Made by a program: the position numbers and the translations under genes
Source: Tardibacter chloracetimidivorans
Lineage (GTDB): Bacteria > Pseudomonadota > Alphaproteobacteria > Sphingomonadales > Sphingomonadaceae
Length of the DNA: 64,000 bases
Direction: 5' to 3'
Assembly (NCBI RefSeq): GCF_001890385.1
Contig: NZ_CP018221.1
Span: 186,001-250,000, forward strand
Part shown: piece by piece, positions 11,965 through 20,604 of the stretch
How the letters are laid out: each line of letters starts with the position of its first letter
How positions within the stretch are numbered: the first letter of the stretch is position 1
The notes under the pieces: model-generated
The model's database searches: none
What the model saw: only the letters and a program-made list of their open reading frames with translations
What the model was told of the DNA's origin: nothing

Positions 11965-12175
11965 CCTCCAGCCCCGGATAGGCGGCCTGCTTCAACAGGC
12001 CGGCCAGATGGGCCGCGTTCGATGCGAGCATGGCGGCCGTCTGGCTGATCTTGTCGGGCGTTTCGGGCAGGTCCTGGAAAGCCGTCGCGTGCATGGCCTC
12101 TCCCACCCAATAGCTGGCCCCGCCTGCCGGGATGGTGAAGCCGACATCGTTGAGTGCCTGGAACAGCTGGGCGGT
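11957..12175 (-). pseudogene. C-terminal remnant of a flavodoxin-family NAD(P)H oxidoreductase
   Basis: Leftward frame of 72 codons with no start of its own. It reads GFTIPAGGASYWVGEAMH, then a helical tail ending AAHLAGLLKQAAYPGLEEG, which resembles the end of small NAD(P)H-dependent FMN/flavodoxin-family oxidoreductases. It begins in the same frame immediately after the TAG stop of the Lrp gene, so the catalytic N-terminal part has been lost. The family call is from memory of similar proteins and is moderate. Confidence 0.55.
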
Positions 12176-12655
12176 CTATTCCTCGTCGACGGGGATGCCG
12201 GGCGCGTATTTCGACGTGCGGATCGTCAGTGACGTCTTGACGCCGGCGACATTGGGCGCGCTGGTGAGCCGCGCGGTGAGAAACTTCTGAAACTCCTGCA
12301 GATCATGGCTCACGATCTTGAGGATGAAGTCGATCTCGCCGTTGAGCATATGGCATTCGCGGACCTCGGGCAGCGCGTTCACATGCTCTTCAAAGGCGCG
12401 CAGATCAGCCTCGGCCTGGCTTTTCAGGCTCACCATCGCAAAGACGGTGATGCCATAGCCCAAGCGGTCCGGATCGAGTCGGGCGTGATAGCCGCGAATG
12501 ATGCCGGATTCCTCCAGACTGCGGACCCGTCGCAGGCACGGGGGGGCGGTGAGGCCCACTTTCTCCGAAAGCGCGACATTTGTCGTCCGCCCATCCTCCT
12601 GCAACGTCCGCAGGATGAGTCGGTCGATCGGATCGAGAACCGCCGTGCCGGCCAT
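12176..12655 (-). CDS. Lrp/AsnC family transcriptional regulator
   Basis: 159 aa. Residues 8-65 form the AsnC winged helix-turn-helix (LDPIDRLILRTLQEDGR, then LSEKVGLTAPPCLRRV); residues 75-150 form the RAM ligand-binding domain (GEIDFILKIVSHDL). The length is normal for the family and the natural C-terminus TSKYAPG is present, so the protein itself looks complete despite abutting a remnant. Effector unknown. Confidence 0.9.
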   Translation of the reverse strand: MAGTAVLDPIDRLILRTLQEDGRTTNVALSEKVGLTAPPCLRRVRSLEESGIIRGYHARLDPDRLGYGITVFAMVSLKSQAEADLRAFEEHVNALPEVRECHMLNGEIDFILKIVSHDLQEFQKFLTARLTSAPNVAGVKTSLTIRTSKYAPGIPVDEE

Positions 12656-12829
12656 GCTATTCCATCTGGTTAGTCGAACAGCGCTTTCACATAATTAAAT
12701 TACTCGTTTGCGCAATATCCATTCGGAGGCATGTGCGTTAAAGGCGGCAATTGTTGGTAGCCTCTTAACCAATTGCGGCCAGAGAGGGATCAGGCGCAAA
12801 CACAAGCAAAGCGGAGCCGGGAAACCAAG

Positions 12830-14848
12830 GTGCGCTTCGACGACATGATCGATACGGTGCTGGCGCAACCGCTGAACGGCGGTTCCGTTCGCGTGACCGT
12901 ATACCGGCAGCTCGTCGATCTGATCGCACAGGGGCGGGCCGATCATGACGAACGGCTCGCGCGCCGCGCCTATGAGGCCATCGATGCGATTCGCGAAGAC
13001 GTTCCACGCGAGGTGAGGGCGGGGCTCGCGCAGGGCCTTGCTGGATTTGCCGTGCCGGCCCGGCTTGTCGCGCATTTCAGCCGCGAAGAGGTGAAGGACG
13101 TCGCCGTGTTTCTGGCGTCCGCGCGGCTCGGCGAGGACGAATGGCTCGCCATTCTCCCGACAATGCCGCCGCAGTCCCGCAGCGTTCTCCGGTCGCGCCG
13201 CGATCTTCCCCAGCGCGTCCAGACGCTGCTGGAATCCTTTGGGCCGGCCGACCTTGCGCTTGCTGCGCCGGAAGAGCCGGAACTGCCCTGGACCGGGCTG
13301 GAAGGCCGGGAAGAAACGACGGCGCGCCCGGCCGCGCCTGCCGACGCGCTGCCGCCGATAGTCGAGCCCGCCAAGACCGCGCCCCAACCGACGCCCTTCG
13401 TCCGGCCCGCTCGTGAAACGGCGAAGGCACGGCGCGTCGACCATCTTTTCGCAACCGAAGCGCCGCAGCCCCAGCGCGCCGATGCACCGGCCGAACCAGC
13501 GCGCCCGCGCGATCCCGCCGTGGTCGAAGGCGAAACCCAGGTGCGGGAACTGCTCCGGCGCATCGAGGAGTTCCGCGCCCGCATCCCGCGCCCGCCAGAG
13601 GCGGCTTCGTATGAACCTTCTGACGCCGAAGATGCTTTGGAGTCGGAGTCGCATGTGCGGGAACATCCTTCGGCCGCAGAAGAGCCGATCGACGATATCC
13701 CGGAGAGCCAGTGGACGACCGTTCCGGAAGCGGAGGCTCCACATACGAAGCCACAGCTCGCCGTTCATGATTTCCGTTGGGAAACAGATACATCCGGGAT
13801 GATCTTGTGGGTCGATGGCATCGCGCGCGAGGCGGTCATCGGCCGAACGGTCGCCCTGTCGGAGCCGGAGGCGATCGAAGGCGTGGACATGAAGGTGGCG
13901 ACCGCATTCGCACGTCGTGCGCCATTCCGCGACGGCCGCCTGCGCCTGCCGGGCAGCGGAGAGGCGAGCGGCGTCTGGATGATCTCCGGAGTCCCGTTCT
14001 TCGATCCGCGCGGCGGGAGGTTCTGCGGGTTCAGGGGCACGGCGCGCCGCGTTCAAGAGGATGCAGCGGTTGCGGCGGAGGAGTTGGCGTCGCCCACGCC
14101 CGCCGCTCCGACCATCCTTGCGGAGCGCAGGCAGGAGCAGAAGGAACCGCCTTCGCCGGACGCAATCCGCCAGATGACGCACGAGCTTCGCACGCCGCTT
14201 AATGCAATCGTCGGCTTTGCCGAGATGATCGATCGGCAGATGCTTGGCCCCGCCGCGCAAGGCTATCGCGACCGGGCGCAGGATATATTGGCGGATGCGC
14301 ACCGGCTGCTGGCGGCGATCGACGATATGGACGCCGCGGCGCGCGGCGCGAATGGAGCGCCCGACGGGCCGCCGCTGGTCGATGCGGGCGGATTGGTGGA
14401 ACGGGTGATCGGCCGGTATCGCGGGCTTTCGCGCGAGCGCGGGATCGAGCTGATCGGAAGCATCGCCATCGGCCTTCCGGCGATAGAGACATCCGAGGAA
14501 GTGCTGGAGCGCGTCGTCGGCCGGCTGTTCGCGGCCGTCATCGGCGCGGCCCGGGCGGGGGACCGGCTGACCTATGGCGTCGGTTCCGGCGAGGGCGATT
14601 CGGTCCGGATTTTCCTCTCGCGTCCTGCCGCGCTTGCCGGAAGGGACGCCGAGGCGCTTTACGACCCTGCGTCGGCGGGCTTTGCCGCGGGCCTTGAAGC
14701 GCCCGCGCTTGGCCTCGGGTTCGGGTTGCGCCTTGTCCGTCAGCTTGCCTCGGCGCTTGGCGGGCAGTTCGAGATAGAGGATTCGCTTTTCATGCTCACC
14801 CTGCCTTGCAGCCGCGCACAGGCACGGCAGGCGGGAAATGTCGCCTGA
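12830..14848 (+). CDS. PAS-HisKA sensor histidine kinase with degenerate ATPase domain
   Basis: 672 aa from GTG 12830 (the frame also allows TTG 12773 and ATG 12845). The N-terminal ~150 residues are helical; a Pro/Ala-rich linker follows; a PAS-like domain lies near 325-410; and the dimerisation/phosphoacceptor helix has MTHELRTPLNAIVGFAEM with the phosphorylatable His at residue 451. In the C-terminal ATPase region the N-box Asn is not seen (RLFAAVIGAAR) and no clear DxGxG box is present, although GLGFGLRLVRQLASALGG resembles the G2 lid. It may be phosphorylated by another kinase or act as a scaffold. Confidence 0.75.
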   Translation: MRFDDMIDTVLAQPLNGGSVRVTVYRQLVDLIAQGRADHDERLARRAYEAIDAIREDVPREVRAGLAQGLAGFAVPARLVAHFSREEVKDVAVFLASARLGEDEWLAILPTMPPQSRSVLRSRRDLPQRVQTLLESFGPADLALAAPEEPELPWTGLEGREETTARPAAPADALPPIVEPAKTAPQPTPFVRPARETAKARRVDHLFATEAPQPQRADAPAEPARPRDPAVVEGETQVRELLRRIEEFRARIPRPPEAASYEPSDAEDALESESHVREHPSAAEEPIDDIPESQWTTVPEAEAPHTKPQLAVHDFRWETDTSGMILWVDGIAREAVIGRTVALSEPEAIEGVDMKVATAFARRAPFRDGRLRLPGSGEASGVWMISGVPFFDPRGGRFCGFRGTARRVQEDAAVAAEELASPTPAAPTILAERRQEQKEPPSPDAIRQMTHELRTPLNAIVGFAEMIDRQMLGPAAQGYRDRAQDILADAHRLLAAIDDMDAAARGANGAPDGPPLVDAGGLVERVIGRYRGLSRERGIELIGSIAIGLPAIETSEEVLERVVGRLFAAVIGAARAGDRLTYGVGSGEGDSVRIFLSRPAALAGRDAEALYDPASAGFAAGLEAPALGLGFGLRLVRQLASALGGQFEIEDSLFMLTLPCSRAQARQAGNVA

Positions 14849-14927
14849 TTTGCATTGGCCGCGAGCGGACGCTTGCAGCGGACCGGCAAAGGGCGCTATC
14901 GGCGAACGGCTTTGACGCCATGCGGTG

Positions 14928-15003
14928 GGGCCTGTAGCTCAATGGTTAGAGCTGGCCGCTCATAACGGCTAGGTTGGGGGTTCGAGTCCCTCCGGGCCCA
15001 CCA
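14928..15003 (+). tRNA. tRNA with CAU anticodon (tRNA-Met or lysidine-modified tRNA-Ile2)
   Basis: 76 nt including encoded CCA. Acceptor GGGCCTG pairs with CGGGCCC, the D-arm is GCTC/GAGC, the anticodon loop CTCATAA gives CAT, and the T-arm is GGGGG-TTCGAGT-CCCTC with one mismatch. The GGGCCTG acceptor resembles alphaproteobacterial tRNA-Ile2, whose C34 is modified to lysidine. A TTGCAG / CTATCG promoter with 17-bp spacing sits at 14873-14901. Confidence 0.93.
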
Positions 15004-15022
15004 GCACTCCAAGCGAGCGATG

Positions 15023-15274
15023 TTATTCCTTCGCCGCCGCATCCTGGAAATAGGGCTCGACCTCGCCCTTCAGCTTCAGCGTCAGCGGGTTGCCCTGACG
15101 GTCGCGTGTGTTTCCCGCAGCCACCCGTATCCACCCTTCGCTGACGCAATATTCCTCCACATTGGTCTTTTCTACGCCCTTGAAGCGAATGCCTACGCCC
15201 CGCTGCAGAAGCGCCGCGTCATGATAGGGGCTGCGCGGGTCGATCGCGAGACGGTCGGGCGGAACATCGGTCAT
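15023..15274 (-). CDS. DUF3297 family protein
   Basis: 83 aa from ATG 15274 (AGAGG upstream); a longer open frame exists but the family starts at MTDVPPDRLAIDPRSP. RGVGIRFKGVEKTNVEEYCVSEGW and DRQGNPLTLKLKG are the conserved body. A small cytosolic protein of unknown function, widespread in proteobacteria. It is transcribed towards the neighbouring tRNA. Confidence 0.9.
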   Translation of the reverse strand: MTDVPPDRLAIDPRSPYHDAALLQRGVGIRFKGVEKTNVEEYCVSEGWIRVAAGNTRDRQGNPLTLKLKGEVEPYFQDAAAKE

Positions 15275-15419
15275 CTTGGCCTCTTGGATGTGCGAACAAA
15301 TGCAAGAGGGCAGATAGACGCGCCGGTCCGGAATGCCAATGCGGTTCACGAAGCATCGCCAAGACTTCCTTAACCGGGCTTCGCTAGGAAAGGGGCGGGA
15401 TCAGGGAAAGTAGCTTCCG

Positions 15420-16397
15420 ATGGATGCGGACACCGGGGAATGTTCATTTGGCGATGGATTCTATCAAAGCCTCCTCAATGACTCTCCGGTCGGCTTCGCG
15501 CTTGTCTCCACCGATGGCCGCTGGCTGAGGGTCAACCGCGCGATTTCGCGCCTGCTCGGCTATTCCCCGGAAGAGCTTTCGAAGCTTAATTTCCAGAAAC
15601 TCACCCATCCCGACGATCTGGAGGCCGATCTCCAACTGGTCGACGATCTGATCGCGGGGAGGCGCGAGAACTACCGGCTGGAAAAGCGCTATGTACGAAA
15701 GGACGGCAGCATCGTCTGGGGATTGCTGTCGGTCTCCATGTCCAGGGATGAACGGGGGCGGCCAGCCCATTTCATCTCCCAGATCGTGGACATGACCGAT
15801 GTTCGCGAGATCCAGCGTGAACTGGAGCACAAGGCGCTGCACGATCCGCTGACCGGCCTTCCCAATCGCCGCAAGTTTCAGATGACCCTGACCGAAGCCC
15901 TGGAGAGCGCCCGGCGGACAGGCAAGGAACATTGCCTGTGCTTCATGGACCTGGACGGATTCAAGGCCGTCAACGACACCGCGGGGCACGAATATGGCGA
16001 CATGGTGCTGGTTGCGGTGAGCCGCGAACTTGAAAAATCGATCCGCAGCGGAGATCAGGTCGCCCGCTTTGGCGGCGACGAATTCGGCATAATCCTGTTC
16101 GATTGCGGGGTGGAGACCGGACGGGTGATATTGGAGCGGCTGAGAAAGCGCGTGTCCGCAGTGACGATCGGAAGGAACCGGAATCTTGACCCGGTGACCG
16201 CCAGCATCGGCGTCGCCGCCATCACGCCGACCACCGCCTCCGCCCGCGACGCGCTGCGCCGCGCGGACCTCGCGTGCTATGAGGCGAAGCGGGCAGGGCG
16301 CAATGTCGTGCGTGTCCATGGAGCCTCCGTCCCGCCGTCGAACGTCATCGGCTTTCAGGGCAGGGGAAGCGCTGCGTCATCGCGGCTTTCGGCCTGA
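15420..16397 (+). CDS. Diguanylate cyclase with PAS sensor domain
   Basis: 325 aa, cytosolic. Residues 10-130 are a PAS domain (YQSLLNDSPVGFALV, then GYSPEEL and HPDD, ending in a PAC motif); residues 135-300 are a GGDEF domain starting DPLTGLPNRR, with the active-site FGGDEFG intact and no EAL domain. It should make cyclic di-GMP in response to a PAS-sensed signal. A hydrophilic tail of 25 residues follows. Confidence 0.95.
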   Translation: MDADTGECSFGDGFYQSLLNDSPVGFALVSTDGRWLRVNRAISRLLGYSPEELSKLNFQKLTHPDDLEADLQLVDDLIAGRRENYRLEKRYVRKDGSIVWGLLSVSMSRDERGRPAHFISQIVDMTDVREIQRELEHKALHDPLTGLPNRRKFQMTLTEALESARRTGKEHCLCFMDLDGFKAVNDTAGHEYGDMVLVAVSRELEKSIRSGDQVARFGGDEFGIILFDCGVETGRVILERLRKRVSAVTIGRNRNLDPVTASIGVAAITPTTASARDALRRADLACYEAKRAGRNVVRVHGASVPPSNVIGFQGRGSAASSRLSA

Positions 16398-16469
16398 CCC
16401 CGGGTTCACCCCCCATTCAACGGGCAGCGTTTACCCTCGCACGATAGACCCTGTGCGGGAGACGATGTT

Positions 16470-16934
16470 ATGAGGATGCCGATGTCTCGCCCGGCCGGAC
16501 TGGCCGCGCTGCTGATCGCCGGCCTGGCCCTTTCCGGATGCATGACCGACGGATACGGGCGTTCCTACGGATCGGTTTCGGTCGGTTCCGGCTGGTATGA
16601 CGACTACGGCTACCCCGGATATTATCCGGGCTACTACGGCTATGATTATGGCTATCGGGACAGCCCCGGATATTATCATGTGCCCCGACACCGCCATTCT
16701 TCACGCTGGAAGGACCGCAAGCCGGACGGAAAGTGGGAAGGCAGGCGGCATTCGGACAAGTCCCGCTGGAGCGGCAAGGACCGCGCCGAGGCGCGCGAGC
16801 GCTGGCGCGAACGCTCAACGGAGGCGGAGGTGAAGCGTGTGCCGTCGCGCATCGAACGGCGGCACATGAACCAGTCGCGCCCCGGCTTTCAGGGCCGCCC
16901 CCCACGCGCAGAGCGTTCGAAAGACAGGCGTTAA
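16470..16934 (+). CDS. Tyr/Gly-rich basic lipoprotein
   Basis: 154 aa. A signal sequence ends in the lipobox LSGC, so Cys near residue 25 would be lipidated. Next comes a Tyr-Gly-Asp-rich segment (about 30-70, repeating YPGYY/YGYDYG), then a very basic Arg/Lys-rich tail to the end. Two further in-frame ATGs lie close to the chosen one. No enzymatic domain is visible; a structural role in the envelope is possible. Confidence 0.75.
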   Translation: MRMPMSRPAGLAALLIAGLALSGCMTDGYGRSYGSVSVGSGWYDDYGYPGYYPGYYGYDYGYRDSPGYYHVPRHRHSSRWKDRKPDGKWEGRRHSDKSRWSGKDRAEARERWRERSTEAEVKRVPSRIERRHMNQSRPGFQGRPPRAERSKDRR

Positions 16935-17021
16935 CCGGAACCCCGTGAAGGCCGGGGCCGCATTGTTCGACGGTCCCGGCTCTTCGCGTTCGCCGAACAT
17001 CCGAGGGCGCTATGCCCTCCG

Positions 17022-17899
17022 TCAGGAGTCGCCGGTTGCCTCCAGCTTGTCTTGCGTTCTGGTTTCGAAATCGGCGGCGCTGTGTCGTTCATGCAATTGG
17101 CCTTCGAGCGGGCCGTTGAGGCGGTTGACCATCACCCCGCGCTGCACCGCCGGCCGCTCGCCGATCTGCCGCGCCCATCTGATCAAGTGCGTGTAGCTGT
17201 CAGCCGACAGGAATTCGGAAGCCTCGTAGGCGTCGCCCGTCACGACGCGGCCATACCACGGCCAGATCGCGATGTCGGCGATGCTGTAGGCGTCTCCTGC
17301 GATATACTCGCTATCGGCCAGTTGCCGGTCGAGGACATCCAGTTGGCGCTTCACCTCCATGGTGTAGCGGTTGATGGCATATTCGTATTTTTCAGGCGCA
17401 TAGAGGTAGAAGTGACCGAAGCCGCCTCCCAGCAGGGGGGCGCTGCCCATCTGCCAGAACAGCCAACTCAGCACCTCGGTGCGGCTGGCATGATCGGTCG
17501 GGAGAAAGGCCCCGAATTTCTCGGCGAGATAAAGCAGGATCGCGCCGGATTCGAACACGCGCTGGGGCGGCGATGTGCCGCGATCGAGCAGCGCGGGGAT
17601 CTTGCTGTTCGGATTGACGGACACGAAGCCGGAGGAGAACTGGTCGCCTTCGGTGATACGGATCGGCCAGGCGTCATATTCCGCGTTCATGCCAAGCTCG
17701 AGCAACTCCTCGAGCATGATGGTCACCTTCTGGCCGTTGGGCGTCGCCAGCGAATATAGCTGAAGGGGGTGCTCGCCGACCGGAAGGTCTTTCTCGTGCG
17801 TCGCGCCGGCGATCGGACGATTGATGCTCGCAAATGCGCCGCCGGTTTTTCCGGCATCCCACGTCCACACGCGCGGGGGACATATGGCTCTGCGGTCAT
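17022..17899 (-). CDS. yghU: YghU-type glutathione S-transferase, apparent frameshift near start
   Basis: Glutathione-dependent disulfide-bond oxidoreductase of the Nu-class GST group. The body is complete: VWTWD, GGAFASINRP, HPLQLYSLATPNGQK, the NPNSKIPAL cis-Pro loop, FESGAILLYLAEKFG, and the end LHERHSAADFET. The well-placed ATG (17899-17897, GGAG 9 nt upstream) reads MTAEPYVP and then leaves frame at a run of five G on the plus strand (17875-17879); six would restore MTAEPYVPPRVWTWD. As written, the frame can only start at a weak upstream TTG (17942) or internally. It is either a sequencing error or a real inactivating indel. Confidence 0.8.
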
Positions 17900-18006
17900 T
17901 GGATTTCGCTCCTGGTGTTGTTCCCCCGTTAGCGTCGGGCAAAAGTGCTCGGGGATGATCTGGGCCAGATTGAACCGACGTCTCCGGGCGATAAACAACG
18001 GCGAAC

Positions 18007-18099
18007 TGGCGGAGACGGAGGGATTCGAACCCTCGGTAGGAGTAATCCCCCTACGGCGGTTTAGCAAACCGCTGGTTTCAGCCACTCACCCACGTCTCC
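18007..18099 (-). tRNA. tRNA-Ser (GCU anticodon)
   Basis: 93 nt including CCA. Acceptor GGAGACG/CGTCTCC, anticodon stem GCGGT/ACCGC with loop TTGCTAA giving GCT, a long variable arm typical of class II serine tRNAs, and T-arm GAGGG-TTCGAAT-CCCTC. Lies between yghU and ugd. Confidence 0.95.
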
Positions 18100-18140
18100 C
18101 GGAGTCGGCCGAGCGGCTATAGCCGGGCTTCGCGCAGGGT

Positions 18141-19445
18141 TCAACTGCGTCCGATGGAAGTATATTCCAGCCCGGCGCGCGTCACCTCATCCACCGGATA
18201 GATGTTCCGCAGATCGACGAAAACGGGCGATTTCAGCAGCGACTTCACGCGCTTCAGGTCCAGCGCGCGGAATGCGTCCCATTCCGTCACGATCACCACC
18301 GCGTCGGCGCCCTCGATCGCGCCATAGGCGCTTTCGGCGTAATCGACGTTTTCGATGACGCGCCGGGCCTGATCCATGCCCACGGGGTCATAGGCGCGGA
18401 CCCGCGCGCCTGCGTCCTGAAGCGTCTGGACGATGGCGATCGACGGCGCTTCGCGCATGTCGTCGGTGTTGGGCTTGAACGTCAGGCCAAGCACGGCCAC
18501 GGTCTTGCCGCGCGCGTTGCCGCCCATGGCGCTGATGACCTTGCGGCCCATCGCCCGCTTGCGGTTGTCGTTTACTGCCACGGTCGCCTCCACGATCCGC
18601 ACGGGCGAATCATGGTCCTGCGCCGTCTTCAGCAGCGCCAGCGTGTCCTTGGGGAAGCAGGAGCCGCCATAGCCCGGCCCTGCATGAAGGAACTTCGACC
18701 CGATGCGGTTGTCGAGGCCGATGCCGCGCGCGACGTCCTGTACGTTCGCGCCCACCTGCTCGCACAGGTCCGCGATTTCGTTGATGAAGGTGATCTTGAC
18801 CGCGAGAAAGGCGTTGGCGGCGTATTTGATCAGCTCCGCCGTACGGCGCGCGGTGAACAGCAGGGGAGAGCGGTTGAGGTACAATGGCCGGTAGAGCTGG
18901 GCCATCACCTCCTGCGCGCGTTCGCTGGTGGTGCCCACGACGATGCGGTCGGGCCGCTTGAAATCCTCTATCGCCGCGCCTTCGCGCAGGAACTCCGGAT
19001 TGGAAACGACATCGAAATCGGCTTGCGGCGCGACGTCCCTGACGATGCGCTCCACTTCGTCGCCGGTGCCGACAGGCACGGTCGATTTGGTGACGATAAT
19101 GGTATAGCCGGAAAGCGACTGTGCGATTTCTTCCGCCGCGGCATGAACATAGCTGAGATCGGCATGGCCGTCGCCGCGACGCGACGGTGTGCCGACCGCG
19201 ATGAACACTGCATCGGCGCTGGCGACCGCATCGGCCAGTTCGGTGGTGAAGGACAGCCGGCCCGCCGCCACGTTGGTTGCGACAAGATCGTCGAGGCCCG
19301 GCTCATAGATCGGGATCTTGCCGGCATTCAGCGCCTCAATCTTCGCACTGTCCTTGTCGACGCACACGACTTCATGGCCGAAATCGGCAAAGCAGGTTCC
19401 GGATACAAGCCCCACATAGCCTGAACCGATGATCGTCACCTGCAT
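18141..19445 (-). CDS. ugd: UDP-glucose 6-dehydrogenase
   Basis: 434 aa NAD-dependent enzyme making UDP-glucuronate for exopolysaccharide or LPS. N-terminal Rossmann GSGYVGLVSGTCFADFGH; EFLREGAAIEDF; the catalytic thiol in GYGGSCFPKDT at Cys263; GLTFKPNTDDMREAPS near residue 320 is the third-domain signature. Transcribed divergently from eipA. No other polysaccharide gene is adjacent. Confidence 0.96.
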   Translation of the reverse strand: MQVTIIGSGYVGLVSGTCFADFGHEVVCVDKDSAKIEALNAGKIPIYEPGLDDLVATNVAAGRLSFTTELADAVASADAVFIAVGTPSRRGDGHADLSYVHAAAEEIAQSLSGYTIIVTKSTVPVGTGDEVERIVRDVAPQADFDVVSNPEFLREGAAIEDFKRPDRIVVGTTSERAQEVMAQLYRPLYLNRSPLLFTARRTAELIKYAANAFLAVKITFINEIADLCEQVGANVQDVARGIGLDNRIGSKFLHAGPGYGGSCFPKDTLALLKTAQDHDSPVRIVEATVAVNDNRKRAMGRKVISAMGGNARGKTVAVLGLTFKPNTDDMREAPSIAIVQTLQDAGARVRAYDPVGMDQARRVIENVDYAESAYGAIEGADAVVIVTEWDAFRALDLKRVKSLLKSPVFVDLRNIYPVDEVTRAGLEYTSIGRS

Positions 19446-19608
19446 AGCTTACTCCCTGATCTAAACCGCGCTGGACCTATGCCGGGCCAGTCCTTGCGTG
19501 TCGAGCCGCTCAAATTCGCCTTTTGCCGATCCGTTCATTGCACTGACAGGCCAGATCGCGATAACGGTCAATATCTAGCGGCAGATCGCAAGCGGGGAGA
19601 AAGGTTTG

Positions 19609-20382
19609 ATGCGCCTCAAACGAGCCAAGTTGAGCTTAGCCTTATGGGCAGTTCTCATACCATCGGCGCTTGCTCCCCTGTCGGCCCATGCGCAAACGGG
19701 TGATGCCGCGCTGAACGCGGCCAATGCCGATCTGGCTCCGGTCGGGACCGTCGACCCTGCAGCAGCGGCCGGCCAGCCGGTGCAGCCGCAAGCCCAGTCT
19801 CCGGTTCCAGCTGCCGCAGCGGTGCCGTCGGGCCAGCCGGAAACGGGCGGCGCGCAGGCAGACGCCGCAGCGGCCGCCGCCGGAACCTCGCCTTCAGCCC
19901 AGACCTATTCGCAGGAAGATGTGCTCGCCAAGGCCGAGAATGTTTTCGGTAAGGGCGCCGAAGGGCTTGCCGGATTGATTGAGGGCATCTTCCGGGAAAA
20001 TGGCGAGCCCAACGGCTATATCGTCGGCCGGGAGGCGGGCGGCGCGTTTGCCGTCGGCCTGCGTTATGGCTCGGGCACGCTGTTCCACAAGGTGGAGGGC
20101 GAGCGTCCGGTCTATTGGACCGGGCCGTCCGTCGGCTTTGACATCGGCGCGGATGCGTCGAAGACATTCGCGCTCGTCTATCACCTTTATGACACCGAGA
20201 GTCTGTTCGAGCGCTTTCCGCAGATCGAGGGCAAGCTCTATTTCGTCGGCGGCTTCACTGCCAATTATCTGCAGCGCGACGATATCATCATCGTTCCGAT
20301 CAAGCTCGGCGTCGGCTGGCGGCTGGGGGCCAATGTGGGCTATATGAAGTTCTCGAAGAAATCGAAGATATTGCCGTTCTGA
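19609..20382 (+). CDS. eipA: DUF1134/EipA family exported protein
   Basis: 257 aa. ATG 19609 is preferred over the adjacent TTG, with GGGGAGAAAGG upstream. Signal peptide to AHAQ near residue 29, then a low-complexity Ala/Pro/Gln linker (about 35-100), then the DUF1134 domain (about 110-257) with GYIVGREAGGAFAVGLRYG and KLGVGWRLGANVGYMKF. Brucella EipA of this family is a periplasmic beta-barrel protein needed for envelope integrity; the same role is inferred here. Confidence 0.85.
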   Translation: MRLKRAKLSLALWAVLIPSALAPLSAHAQTGDAALNAANADLAPVGTVDPAAAAGQPVQPQAQSPVPAAAAVPSGQPETGGAQADAAAAAAGTSPSAQTYSQEDVLAKAENVFGKGAEGLAGLIEGIFRENGEPNGYIVGREAGGAFAVGLRYGSGTLFHKVEGERPVYWTGPSVGFDIGADASKTFALVYHLYDTESLFERFPQIEGKLYFVGGFTANYLQRDDIIIVPIKLGVGWRLGANVGYMKFSKKSKILPF

Positions 20383-20574
20383 ATGGTCATCCGGCCGCAT
20401 CGTACGGCAAATCGACGATCGACACCCCGCCTTCATCCGATCCGGACATAAAATCTTCTTTGGGACCTGAATATACCCATTTCCGGGAATAGGCGGGTGT
20501 CCAAAAAAGGGATAATCAGGCTCGGCGAACCGGATAGTGGAAAAGCTTGCGCTTGGAAGCTGTCCCCCAACTAC

Positions 20575-20604
20575 CGCCCACTTCCCCCGAAGTGGGCGTT
20601 TTTT
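20575..20604 (+). terminator. Rho-independent terminator downstream of eipA
   Basis: CGCCCACTTC (20575-20584) pairs perfectly with GAAGTGGGCG (20589-20598) around CCCC, followed by six T (20599-20604). It lies 193 bp after the eipA stop and directly against the end of lepA on the other strand. It ends either eipA mRNA or an independent small RNA from 20383-20574. Confidence 0.9.

Noticed and set aside
12695-14302. 535-codon minus-strand frame opposite the histidine kinase gene
   Set aside because: Arg/Gly-rich shadow without domain; the plus strand has PAS and HisKA motifs.
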